The position numbers and the translations under genes were made by a program. A stretch of DNA of 64,000 bases from Paenibacillus protaetiae (GTDB taxonomy: Bacteria > Bacillota > Bacilli > Paenibacillales > Paenibacillaceae). Shown piece after piece: positions 44,080-53,077 of the stretch (the first letter of the stretch is position 1; each line of letters begins with the position of its first letter). Below the pieces are notes generated by a model. The model searched no databases and had not been told where the DNA came from. It was given only the letters and a program-made list of their open reading frames with translations. The stretch is from assembly GCF_004135365.1 (NCBI RefSeq), contig NZ_CP035492.1, positions 1,736,001 through 1,800,000 of the forward strand. The letters are read 5' to 3'.

Positions 44080-46518
44080 TTAGTTCGCTACGATGTTGAC
44101 GAGCTTTCCTTTAACTGCAATGACTTTGCGGATCGTTTTGCCTGCAATGGCTTCTTTTACTTTATCCAGCTCTTTGGCAAGCTGCTCCATCGCGGCTTGT
44201 TCCATATCTGCAGCAATGGATGCGCGTTCCACAATTTTGCCGTTAACTTGAACGACAATCTCGACCTCTTGGTCAACGGTCCAAGCTTCATCATAAACCG
44301 GGAACGGCTCGTACGTAATGGATTCGCTATGGCCCAGCTTCTCCCAAAGCTCTTCCGCAATATGCGGAGCGATCGGCGAAAGCAGCTGAACGAAGTTTTC
44401 CATCGCTTTACGAGGCAGCACGTCGGTTTTGTAAGCTTCGTTGACAAAAATCATCAGCTGGCTGATTACCGTATTGAAACGCAGATTCTCGTAATCTTCC
44501 GTTACTTTCTTGATTGTGCGGTGCCAGGTCCGTTTGAACGCGTCCGTCGTTTCGCCGTCCGTCATTTTGCCGCTCAGCTGGCCGTCTTCGTTCACAAACA
44601 AGCGCCATACGCGGGACAGGAAACGGTAAATGCCTTCCACGCCGTTTGTATTCCAAGGTTTCGTCGCTTCCAGCGGACCCATAAACATTTCGTACATACG
44701 GAGCGTATCGGCGCCAAATTCGCCTACGATATCGTCCGGGTTAATGACGTTGCCGCGGGATTTGGACATTTTCTCATTGTTTGTGCCCAAAATCATCCCT
44801 TGGTTGACAAGCTTCTGGAATGGTTCCTTGGTTTCCACAATGCCAAGATCGTACAGCACCTTATGCCAGAAACGGGCATACAGCAGGTGAAGCACCGCAT
44901 GCTCCGCTCCGCCGATGTACAGGTCAACCGGCAGCCATTCGCGCTGCTTTTCCTTTGAGCACAATTCGTCGTTGTTTTTCGGATCGATGAACCGCAAGTA
45001 ATACCAGCAGCTGCCTGCCCATTGCGGCATCGTATTTGTTTCGCGGCGGGCTTTCATGCCGGTCTCGGGATCAACCGTGTTTACCCATTCGGTAACGTTC
45101 GCCAGCGGCGATTCTCCTGTGCCGGAAGGGCGGATGGCGTCTACATCCGGCAGAAGCAGCGGCAGCTGGTCCTCCGGAATCGTCTTCATCGTGCCGTCTT
45201 CGAGATGGATGACCGGAATCGGCTCGCCCCAATAACGCTGGCGGCTGAACAGCCAGTCGCGAAGGCGGTAGGTCACTTTGCCTTGGCCGTAGCCTTTTGC
45301 TTCCAGATGCTCGATCATCGCTTTGATCGCTTCTTCCATGCCAAGCCCGTTCAGAAACTCCGAATTGACATGCGGGCCTTCGCCTGTATACGCTTCTTTC
45401 TCAACGTCTCCGCCTTGGACAACCTCGATAATCGGCAGATCGAACTGCTTCGCAAATTCCCAGTCGCGTGTATCATGGCCCGGTACGGCCATAATCGCGC
45501 CTGTGCCGTAGCCTGCCAGCACATAATCGGCAATCCAGATCGGAAGCTTCGCGCCGTTCACTGGATTGATGGCATATGCACCGGTGAACACGCCGGTTTT
45601 ATCTTTCGCCAGATCGGTGCGCTCCAGATCGCTTTTGCGCGCTGCCGCATCTTTGTAATCGGCCACCGCGGAGCGCTGCGCTTCGGTCGTAATGGCATCC
45701 ACCAGCTCATGCTCGGGAGCCAGCACGCAATAAGTTGCGCCAAACAGCGTATCCGGTCGGGTCGTAAAGACAACCAGCGATTCGTCATGCCCGTCGATGC
45801 GGAATGTAACTTCTGCGCCTTTCGACTTGCCGATCCAGTTGCGCTGCATATCTTTAATGCTTTCCGACCAGTCCAGCTCTTCCAGATCGTCCAGCAGGCG
45901 GTCGGCGTAAGCGGTAATCTTCAGCATCCATTGGCGCATCGGCTTACGGATGACCGGATGGCCGCCGCGTTCGCTTTTGCCGTCGATAACTTCTTCGTTG
46001 GACAGTACAGTGCCCAGCGCCTCGCACCAGTTCACCGGCACTTCCGCTACATAAGCAAGCCCTTTTTTATACAGCTGGATAAAAATCCACTGCGTCCATT
46101 TGTAATAATCCGGATCCGTCGTGCTGAATTCGCGGTCCCAGTCGTAGGAGAAACCAAGCGATTTGATTTGACGGCGGAAGTTGTCGATATTTTTAAATGT
46201 AATATCACGCGGATGTTTGCCGGTATCCAATGCATGCTGCTCGGCCGGCAGGCCAAATGCGTCCCAGCCCATCGGGTGAAGCACGTTAAAGCCTTTCATC
46301 CGTTTGAAACGGGATACGATATCCGTTGCCGTATAGCCTTCCGGGTGACCCACATGCAGGCCGGCTCCGGATGGATACGGGAACATATCGAGCGCGTAAA
46401 ACTTAGGTTTGCCCGCATCCTCTTTCGTTTGAAACGTCTTGCCTTCTTCCCATTTTTTCTGCCACTTCGGCTCCAATACAAGCGGATTGTAGCCGTTATT
46501 TTGCGTTTGTTGCGCCAT
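44080..46518 (-). CDS. leuS: Leucyl-tRNA synthetase
   Basis: An 812-residue class I synthetase. The HIGH-type motif is [15 protein letters not shown], the editing domain (about 220-410) has [19 protein letters not shown] and [12 protein letters not shown], the KMSKS motif is [14 protein letters not shown], and the anticodon-binding and C-terminal domains follow ([16 protein letters not shown]). It charges tRNA-Leu and edits wrong products. The ATG at 46518 follows AAGGGAG. A T-box leader directly upstream controls it by tRNA-Leu charging. Confidence 0.97.
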   Translation of the reverse strand: MAQQTQNNGYNPLVLEPKWQKKWEEGKTFQTKEDAGKPKFYALDMFPYPSGAGLHVGHPEGYTATDIVSRFKRMKGFNVLHPMGWDAFGLPAEQHALDTGKHPRDITFKNIDNFRRQIKSLGFSYDWDREFSTTDPDYYKWTQWIFIQLYKKGLAYVAEVPVNWCEALGTVLSNEEVIDGKSERGGHPVIRKPMRQWMLKITAYADRLLDDLEELDWSESIKDMQRNWIGKSKGAEVTFRIDGHDESLVVFTTRPDTLFGATYCVLAPEHELVDAITTEAQRSAVADYKDAAARKSDLERTDLAKDKTGVFTGAYAINPVNGAKLPIWIADYVLAGYGTGAIMAVPGHDTRDWEFAKQFDLPIIEVVQGGDVEKEAYTGEGPHVNSEFLNGLGMEEAIKAMIEHLEAKGYGQGKVTYRLRDWLFSRQRYWGEPIPVIHLEDGTMKTIPEDQLPLLLPDVDAIRPSGTGESPLANVTEWVNTVDPETGMKARRETNTMPQWAGSCWYYLRFIDPKNNDELCSKEKQREWLPVDLYIGGAEHAVLHLLYARFWHKVLYDLGIVETKEPFQKLVNQGMILGTNNEKMSKSRGNVINPDDIVGEFGADTLRMYEMFMGPLEATKPWNTNGVEGIYRFLSRVWRLFVNEDGQLSGKMTDGETTDAFKRTWHRTIKKVTEDYENLRFNTVISQLMIFVNEAYKTDVLPRKAMENFVQLLSPIAPHIAEELWEKLGHSESITYEPFPVYDEAWTVDQEVEIVVQVNGKIVERASIAADMEQAAMEQLAKELDKVKEAIAGKTIRKVIAVKGKLVNIVAN

Positions 46519-46564
46519 TTCAGTTGACTCCCTTCTCATTCTCCAATAACGAGCTGCCGGCATT

Positions 46565-46815
46565 TACAAAAAAAACTCCCGCCCCAGCGAATTGTCGCTA
46601 GGGACGAGAGATTATTCTCACGCGGTACCACCCTAGTTAGCGGCAGGCATGCTTTGCCTCACGCTCACTTGTCGCCTTTAACGCAGGCCAGACGTTGCGC
46701 TCGCACGCAAAGCTCCAAGGCGAGTTCGTATCGCTGCAGGTCCGGCTTGCACCAAACGCCGGCTCTCTAAGCCTTGCCCCGCGATATTACTGCTCCTCTT
46801 CAATACCTTCAATAT
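46565..46815 (-). promoter_or_regulatory. T-box riboswitch (tRNA-Leu) of leuS
   Basis: The minus strand has the T-box core AGGGTGGTACCGCG (46621-46634), followed by a terminator (CTCTCGTCCC ... GGGGCGGGAG and Ts, 46565-46607). The specifier region reads GAACTCGCC, with CTC (46722-46724) as a likely Leu codon. Uncharged tRNA-Leu should stabilise the antiterminator and allow leuS transcription. The bases 46816-47028 show no further feature. Confidence 0.92.
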
Positions 46816-47028
46816 GATAAAAGATGGTTATTTTAGATTATAATGATGCATGGAATGGATGTCAAGATACGGCTGATTTCAACAAGAACCCGCCGGACCA
46901 GCTTATGAGCATATTTGTTTCCAGTCCTTTTTTTCTAAAAATATTATTTTCTGGAAAAAGGGAAAACTCGAAAGTTGTCGAATTAAAAAAGTTGGAAAAT
47001 GATACAAATTAAATTGGAGTGGACTGAG

Positions 47029-48960
47029 ATGAAATCGGCTCATTATCTGATGATTGGTGCTCTTATTTTTATAATCGGCACCATGTTTCAGATACAACAA
47101 GTTTCCTTAAATAACGAGTCGAAGCAAAATGTTTCGATCATTACCAAGTGGGACTATCAATGGCTTAACGAAAGCGGCCGGCCGTTCTCGGCGGCATGGG
47201 CGGATGATGCTGATCCAAACAAATGGGAAAAAGCGGATCCAAACAGCCCGATGACCAAACGGGCCAATCAAGCAACTGCCTTGTTATTGCGTGTTCAAAT
47301 TCCCCCTCTTCCATACGCAACGCCGGGAATATGGCTGAAACGCGTATACGGCACTGCGGTCAGCGTGTCTATCGAGCATCAAAACAATCCGATCTATCAA
47401 ATAGAAAGATCTTACGGTTACGATGTCAATTACGCGCTGCTGCCGTTAACAGGAATCGATAATGGGAGCAGCCTCATTATTTTATTGAGGCTGTCGGAAG
47501 AGAGACAGTCGCTGGAACCTGAAATGGTAGTCGGCGATTATTATCACATGCTGCCTCAATACGAAAGATTCGGCTTGATTGAGCTTTTTTACGGCGGTTC
47601 CTTCTTGTTTATCGCGCTAGCGATGGTTACATGCCTGTTTTTCTTGAAACGCGAGCAGCGGTCGATGTGGATGTCGTTATGCTTTATCTTTTTTTGTCTT
47701 GGCGTCATCATCGTGTCTTATTCGCCCGCCTTTTACCATCATTACGGCGCTTACGGCAAACCGCTCCTTGCAGGCTTCGATATTGCGCTCTTTCTCATTG
47801 CGCCGGCACTGGCCGTTTTTTTTGAACAAGTGCTTGGACCCGGCATATACGGCATGACCAAGAAGTTTAGGCAGCTGCTGATGCCCGCTACAGCCATACT
47901 GGTACTGCTATGGGTGCTCGGCAAGACGGTCGTGCCTTCAATCAGCCTGAGCCTGCTTGAGGTTTTGCCGGTTACGATAATGGGTTCAATCTTGTTCATC
48001 ATTCTCATGATTCATTCCATCGGTTATGCCAGTAAAGGCAATCAGGATGCCATTATTCTTCTGGTAGGCCATTCAGTGTTTACTGTTGTAACAATGCTGG
48101 AAATCATCCGGTACTTTCAGGATGAAACCTATCATTTGATCTACTGGAAGTGGGGGCTGCTCCTCTTTTTGCTGTCGCTTATCGCTGTGATGGGACGGCA
48201 ATTTTCCGCCAATCATGATCAGCTTGTTCAATACTCCCAGGAGCTGGAAATGTTTAACCGGGAAATTCAGCGGTCGGAGAAAATGGAGCTGATCAGCCAG
48301 CTGGCCGCTTCCATTGCGCATGAGGTACGCAATCCGCTGCAGGTTACACGCGGTTTCCTGCAGCTGCTCGGCGAAAAAGCGGTCGAAAAAGACCGCCAGT
48401 ATCTGACTCTGGCGATTGAAGAGCTGGACCGCGCTTCCGGCATTATTACGCAGTTTCTTACGTTTGCCAAACCGCAGATGGACGATGTGGCCACCTTTAA
48501 CATCACCGAAGAGCTGTACACCATTTACGACATGCTGAAGCCGCTTTCCGTTATGCAAAGCGCAACACTGGAGCTGGTGGCAGAGCCTGAATTGTATACG
48601 GTAGGCAATGCGGACAAGTTCAAGCAAGCGGTAATCAATATGATAAAAAACAGTCTCGAAGCAACGACCGAAGGCGAGGGATGGATTAGAATTCATGCAG
48701 CGGCCGAGCGCAAAGAAATTGTGATCCACGTGCTGGACAACGGTGAAGGGATCGACCAGGAAGCGATGAACAAGCTGGGCGAGCCGTATTTTTCGAGCAA
48801 ATCAAAGGGAACCGGACTTGGCCTTATGGTCACCTTCCGCATCATCGAAGCCATGAACGGCACACTGCGATTCAACAGCACGAAAGGAGAAGGAACAGCG
48901 GCAGCCATAAGGCTTCCTGCGGCAGCTGCCCCGAAGAAAGAAGCCCACACGCCGGATTAA
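47029..48960 (+). CDS. Membrane sensor histidine kinase
   Basis: A 643-residue kinase. An N-terminal membrane segment (about 6-22) precedes an extracytoplasmic domain of about 160 residues. Seven or so membrane segments follow (about 185-395), then a HisKA domain with the phosphoacceptor SIAHEVRNPLQVTRGFLQLL and a HATPase domain (MIKNSLEAT, VLDNGEGIDQEAM, SKGTGLGLMV). The 7TM-type sensor arrangement resembles 7TMR-DISM kinases. No response regulator lies next to it, so it is an orphan kinase, possibly feeding a sporulation phosphorelay. The ATG at 47029 follows TTGGAG. Confidence 0.88.
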   Translation: MKSAHYLMIGALIFIIGTMFQIQQVSLNNESKQNVSIITKWDYQWLNESGRPFSAAWADDADPNKWEKADPNSPMTKRANQATALLLRVQIPPLPYATPGIWLKRVYGTAVSVSIEHQNNPIYQIERSYGYDVNYALLPLTGIDNGSSLIILLRLSEERQSLEPEMVVGDYYHMLPQYERFGLIELFYGGSFLFIALAMVTCLFFLKREQRSMWMSLCFIFFCLGVIIVSYSPAFYHHYGAYGKPLLAGFDIALFLIAPALAVFFEQVLGPGIYGMTKKFRQLLMPATAILVLLWVLGKTVVPSISLSLLEVLPVTIMGSILFIILMIHSIGYASKGNQDAIILLVGHSVFTVVTMLEIIRYFQDETYHLIYWKWGLLLFLLSLIAVMGRQFSANHDQLVQYSQELEMFNREIQRSEKMELISQLAASIAHEVRNPLQVTRGFLQLLGEKAVEKDRQYLTLAIEELDRASGIITQFLTFAKPQMDDVATFNITEELYTIYDMLKPLSVMQSATLELVAEPELYTVGNADKFKQAVINMIKNSLEATTEGEGWIRIHAAAERKEIVIHVLDNGEGIDQEAMNKLGEPYFSSKSKGTGLGLMVTFRIIEAMNGTLRFNSTKGEGTAAAIRLPAAAAPKKEAHTPD

Positions 48961-49033
48961 GCGCCCCGGATATGAAAAATCGTTCTTTTGGCGGTATAAT
49001 AGGATCATTCGTTTAGTAAAGGAGAAATGGCCT

Positions 49034-50026
49034 ATGCGATTTATCGACAATAACCATATAACGGATCCGACTTTAAATCTGGCGCTGGAAGAGTACATAT
49101 TGCGCTCGCTGCCTGATGATGACGACTATCTGCTGTTTTATATTAATGAACCGTCGATCATTATCGGCAAAAACCAGAATACGGTCGAAGAAATTAACGC
49201 GGAGTATGTAGAAGAGAACGGTATTCATGTCGTACGCAGGTTGTCCGGCGGCGGCGCCGTATACCATGATCTCGGCAATCTTAACTTTAGTTTCATTATG
49301 AAAGACGACGGCAAGTCGTTTCATAACTTCCAGAAGTTTACCGAGCCGGTGGCTGCGGCGCTTCGGAAGCTGGGGGTTGATGCGGAGCTGTCCGGACGGA
49401 ACGATCTCCAGGTCGGCGAGCGTAAAATTTCCGGCAATGCGCAATTTTCAACCCGGGGCAAAATGTTCAGCCACGGCACACTCTTGTTCGATTCGGAAAT
49501 TGATAATGTTGTCTCCGCACTCAAAGTTAATAAAGAAAAATATATCTCGAAAGCAACCAAATCGATTCGCAGCCGCGTTGCCAATATTGCAGAGTTTCTA
49601 AAAGAGCCGATGACCATCGAGCAGTTCAGGCAATATTTGCTGGATACCATTTTTGAAAATCAGACTCCGATTCCAACCTATGAGCTAAGCGAGCAGGATT
49701 GGGCGAATGTGCGGAAGCTTGCGGACGAGCGCTACCGGAACTGGGATTGGAACTACGGCCGTTCGCCTGCCTTCAATGTCCGCCAAACCAAACGGATTGA
49801 AGGCGCCGGCACCTTTGATGTGCGACTGCAGGTTGAGGAAGGAAAAATCGTGGAGGCTGCCATTTACGGCGATTTCTTCGGGCGGGGCGAAAGCGCGGAG
49901 TTTGCGGACAAGCTTGTAGGTCTCCGGTACGACGCCAACGAGCTGCGAAACTTGTTGTCTTCGGTTGACCTGTCTTATTATTTTGGGCCGGTTACCGAAG
50001 AAGAATGGCTTACGCTGCTTATTTAA
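49034..50026 (+). CDS. lplJ: Lipoate-protein ligase
   Basis: A 330-residue LplA/LplJ-type ligase: LNLALEEYILRSL, EPSIIIGKNQNTVEEIN, the lipoyl-AMP site VRRLSGGGAVYHDLGNLNFS, and the GRNDLQVGERKISGNAQ stretch with the catalytic Lys. The C-terminal accessory domain (about 245-330) is present. It attaches scavenged lipoate to dehydrogenase E2 subunits and GcvH in the cytosol. AAAGGAG precedes the ATG. It is a single-gene unit closed by a hairpin. Confidence 0.93.
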   Translation: MRFIDNNHITDPTLNLALEEYILRSLPDDDDYLLFYINEPSIIIGKNQNTVEEINAEYVEENGIHVVRRLSGGGAVYHDLGNLNFSFIMKDDGKSFHNFQKFTEPVAAALRKLGVDAELSGRNDLQVGERKISGNAQFSTRGKMFSHGTLLFDSEIDNVVSALKVNKEKYISKATKSIRSRVANIAEFLKEPMTIEQFRQYLLDTIFENQTPIPTYELSEQDWANVRKLADERYRNWDWNYGRSPAFNVRQTKRIEGAGTFDVRLQVEEGKIVEAAIYGDFFGRGESAEFADKLVGLRYDANELRNLLSSVDLSYYFGPVTEEEWLTLLI

Positions 50027-50051
50027 TACAGGCAATTCCAATTGAATGGCT

Positions 50052-50104
50052 TGCCCGGAGCGATGAAGCGAGTTTGTGCCCGCATCATCGCTCCGGGCAT
50101 TTTG
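50052..50104 (+). terminator. Terminator of lplJ
   Basis: TGCCCGGAGCGATGA (50052-50066) pairs with TCATCGCTCCGGGCA (50085-50099), then TTTTG. The following 290 bases up to 50394 hold no gene; a TATAAT at 50237-50242 is a possible -10 box for the next gene. Confidence 0.8.
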
Positions 50105-50394
50105 AGCATGTCTGATTTTGCGATAAAAGCCGCTGTTTTTCCTGTTTTTTCGCCCGAAACCGGGAAGAAACGCCATTTCTCGACGCTATTATTTTCCCAT
50201 TTTATGAAAAATCTCGCCAACAGGCGATTCTGCTAGTATAATGAAGAAGTTCTAGCAAAATGGCTGTTAAACAGAGGACATATATTCCAAATTAAGGAAC
50301 TCGCAGAATGCTAGAACATTTTAGTCTTTAGGCGCGTCAATAGTACATAAGCCGGAGCTTAAGGATGTATGTTTTATGGGGAGGAATCATTAAT

Positions 50395-52326
50395 TTGAGA
50401 AACAGGCCGCTTCTCACATGGTCAGTCAGTGCACTGGCAGTGGCCGTCATGCTCGTTGGGGCGTTGACGTTGATATGGTATTTAAAGCAAGACAAACACG
50501 AAGCCGCAATGGTTACCCAGCCGCTGCTTCCGGTATTATCTGAGTTATCCATTCAGAACGATTATGATGTCATTGTCGCCGGTACGGATCCGGAAGGAAT
50601 TACAGCAGCCATATCAGCAGCCAGAAACGGGCTTAAGGTGTTGCTCATCGACGGGCATAACCGCGACAAGCTTGGCGGGCTCATGACAATCGGCGAGCTG
50701 AACACGCTGGACTTAAATTACTCTCCATCGCAATCCTTCATCAATAAAGAGCTTGGCAAACAAAGTTTTCTGAACAACGGCATATTCCTGGAATGGTTTA
50801 AACAGGTGGAAGGCTCTTCGTTTGATATCAATACGGCGGCCAATGTGTTTTACCGGATGGTAAAAGAAGAGCCAAACATTGATCTTCAAATGAAAGTTCA
50901 GAAGATGACACCCATCATCGAACAAAAAGGGGCTTCCGGCAAAACGGTCATCGGCATGCATATCGTGGATGAATCCGGCGCGGCAAAAGATATTTATGCG
51001 AATACGGTTATCGACGCTACGCAGGATGCCGATATTGCCGCTGCCGCAGGAGCCTCTTTTACGATAGGACGCGAAGATATCGGCAGCAAAAGCGACCTGA
51101 TGGTTGCTACGCTTGTATTCCGGATGAAAGGCGTTACGCCGGAAATTTGGAACGAGCTGGCTCATTACAAAGACGCCGGATCGGATAAAATGAGCATCTG
51201 GGGTTATGACGAAGCTAAAAACTACCCGTCTTCCGACCCTAAAAAAGTGAAATTAAGAGGTCTTAATATCGGCCGCCAAAACGATGGCTCGATTCTGATC
51301 AATGCGATGCAGCTGTTTAACATTGACCCCCTTGATCCGCAGTCGGTTGCTCAAGGGGTTGAAATCGGACAGAAGGAAGCCCCTCTTATCGCTAATTATT
51401 TAAAAAGCCATTTCGACGGGTTTAAAAACCTGGAATATGCCGGAACGGCTAACGAGCTGTATATCCGGGAATCCCGGCATTTAATCGGCGAATACCGCTT
51501 GAAGCTTAAAGATTTGATGGAAAACAAAGACTTCTGGGATGCAATTGCTTACGGTTCTTATCCAATCGACATTCAAAGCATCTCATCAGGCGGCTCCGGC
51601 ACAGTACTGATGAAGCCGAAGCAATACGGCGTGCCGTTCCGGACGCTTGTACCCAAAGATATCGACGGGCTGCTTGTAGTCGGCAGATCCGCCAGCTTCG
51701 ATACCATTCCGCATGGCAGCGCCCGGGTTATTCCGCTTGGCATGGCTACAGGGCAAGCGGCAGGCGCAGCCGTAAAAATCGCGAAAGACAACGGCATTAC
51801 GCTGCGTGAACTGTCCAAATCCGAGCCGCTGATCGATCAGCTGAAAAAAACGCTGGTGAAGCAAGGCATGGATTTAACGATGAACAAAATTGAAGCACAA
51901 GACTACGAGAAACATAAAGATTTCAACGGTCTTGTCGCCGCTGCCAGCATGTATTTAACATCCGGAGGATACAAGAACGACAGCTGGAAACTAGACGAGC
52001 CTACCAACATTCAGCGTTATTTGAACCAGCTGAGGCAGGTAAGGAAGTTCCATGCCGACAAGCTTGCAGGCGACCCTTATACAGCAGTTGATTCTATTCA
52101 AGACCCGATCCAGAAACCGCTGACGCTGACGATGGCGGCTTCGATGCTGACGGCGATGATTGGCAATGAGCAGGATGAACAGCATTCCGTTGATTATTTG
52201 CTGAAAAAAGGCTGGCTCAAGCAGGAGACTATCGACTCCATTACCGATCCGGCGCATCTGACAAACGGAGACGCTTATCAGATGCTGTACGATTTGTCGG
52301 TTTCGCTTATGAAGCTGGAATTTTAA
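50395..52326 (+). CDS. Membrane-anchored FAD-dependent oxidoreductase
   Basis: A 643-residue protein with an N-terminal signal anchor (about 8-30, SVSALAVAVMLVGALTLIWY). An FAD-dependent oxidoreductase domain of the FAD_oxidored family follows: YDVIVAGTDPEGITAAISAA, GGLMTIGELNTLDL, TVIDATQDADIAAAAGASF and IPLGMATGQAAGAAV. The dinucleotide motif G-T-D-P-E-G departs from the standard GxGxxG. The C-terminal 150 residues are S-layer-like or repeat-like (MTMAASMLTAMIG) without a firm match. It probably works outside the membrane on an unknown substrate. The TTG at 50395 has GGGGAGG ten bases upstream. Confidence 0.8.
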   Translation: MRNRPLLTWSVSALAVAVMLVGALTLIWYLKQDKHEAAMVTQPLLPVLSELSIQNDYDVIVAGTDPEGITAAISAARNGLKVLLIDGHNRDKLGGLMTIGELNTLDLNYSPSQSFINKELGKQSFLNNGIFLEWFKQVEGSSFDINTAANVFYRMVKEEPNIDLQMKVQKMTPIIEQKGASGKTVIGMHIVDESGAAKDIYANTVIDATQDADIAAAAGASFTIGREDIGSKSDLMVATLVFRMKGVTPEIWNELAHYKDAGSDKMSIWGYDEAKNYPSSDPKKVKLRGLNIGRQNDGSILINAMQLFNIDPLDPQSVAQGVEIGQKEAPLIANYLKSHFDGFKNLEYAGTANELYIRESRHLIGEYRLKLKDLMENKDFWDAIAYGSYPIDIQSISSGGSGTVLMKPKQYGVPFRTLVPKDIDGLLVVGRSASFDTIPHGSARVIPLGMATGQAAGAAVKIAKDNGITLRELSKSEPLIDQLKKTLVKQGMDLTMNKIEAQDYEKHKDFNGLVAAASMYLTSGGYKNDSWKLDEPTNIQRYLNQLRQVRKFHADKLAGDPYTAVDSIQDPIQKPLTLTMAASMLTAMIGNEQDEQHSVDYLLKKGWLKQETIDSITDPAHLTNGDAYQMLYDLSVSLMKLEF

Positions 52327-52345
52327 GGCGCTCCTAAACCATGCA

Positions 52346-52392
52346 CAAAAAGCTTCTAAATACCACTTGTGTGGCGTTTAGAAGCTTTTTTA
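52346..52392 (+). terminator. Terminator of the FAD oxidoreductase gene
   Basis: AAAAAGCTTCTAAA pairs with TTTAGAAGCTTTTTT, the loop containing the smaller stem CCAC/GTGG. Confidence 0.85.
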
Positions 52393-52438
52393 TTAGGACT
52401 GGACGAAAGCCCTTATACCTGCGCTCTCCCTTTATAAG

Positions 52439-52738
52439 CTACAGCTTAAACCGCTCGATATGTGACTGCAGCTGCTCTTGAAGCAAAATTTGTTTTTGTT
52501 TGGGGCCAATCAGATCAAAATGCGGATAAAGCTCTCTAACATGAATATATTTAGGGTTCAAGCCGTTTCGCCTGCACCAATCGGCCAGTTTTTCTATATT
52601 CGAACACCCTACCTTCGTTACCGTGCGAATGCCCGGAAACCGCGGGTCCAGCCAATAATGCGTCAAATAAGCAATTTCCCCGCTGGACGCTTTATTTTTC
52701 CAGTTCTGCAGCTCTTCGCGGGATATGCCAAATGCCAT
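52439..52738 (-). CDS. Conserved small protein (99 aa)
   Basis: A 99-residue protein with EIAYLTHYWLDPRFPGIRTV, TKVGCSNIEKLADWCRRNGL and YPHFDLIGPKQKQIL. It matches a conserved Bacillales small protein family of unknown role (YneQ-like from memory, not verified). Its ATG lies two bases after the ywbE stop, so the two are co-transcribed. Confidence 0.7.
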   Translation of the reverse strand: MAFGISREELQNWKNKASSGEIAYLTHYWLDPRFPGIRTVTKVGCSNIEKLADWCRRNGLNPKYIHVRELYPHFDLIGPKQKQILLQEQLQSHIERFKL

Positions 52739-52740
52739 CG

Positions 52741-52947
52741 TTAGACACCACTTCCCTCTACGATACGCTTAACTCTTCCGACCTGGCCGTCGGACAGCCT
52801 GACTTTAATCCCATGCGGGTGGTTCGGCGAATTGGTAAGCAGCTGCGCCACAGTCCCTCTTGTCAGTTTTCCTGTCCGCTGGTCTTGTTTTAAAACAATA
52901 TCAACCGTCATTCCGGGTTTAATCGCCGATCGTTGTGTGCCGTCCAT
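52741..52947 (-). CDS. ywbE: YwbE family protein
   Basis: A 68-residue protein of the YwbE (DUF2196) family: RSAIKPGMTVDIVLKQDQRT, GKLTRGTVAQLLTNSPNHPH, GIKVRLSDGQVGRV. The fold is a small beta-barrel (KOW/SH3-like); function is unknown. AAAGGATGAAATCAGC precedes the ATG. It forms a two-gene operon with the 99-residue protein and is divergent from the DEAD-box helicase gene. Confidence 0.88.
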   Translation of the reverse strand: MDGTQRSAIKPGMTVDIVLKQDQRTGKLTRGTVAQLLTNSPNHPHGIKVRLSDGQVGRVKRIVEGSGV

Positions 52948-53077
52948 GCTGATTTCATCCTTTTCCGCCTAAGTTTTTGTTTAAATAGCATATCACAGCC
53001 GCCTTCAGGATGCACTTCCGTTACGCTAATGTTATACTAGTCGTTATACGATGAAACGAAATGAGGAAATCTAAATC

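Noticed and set aside
45022-46527. A 501-codon plus-strand frame opposite leuS
   Set aside because: It is fully antisense to the conserved leuS catalytic region and lacks start signals and recognisable motifs.
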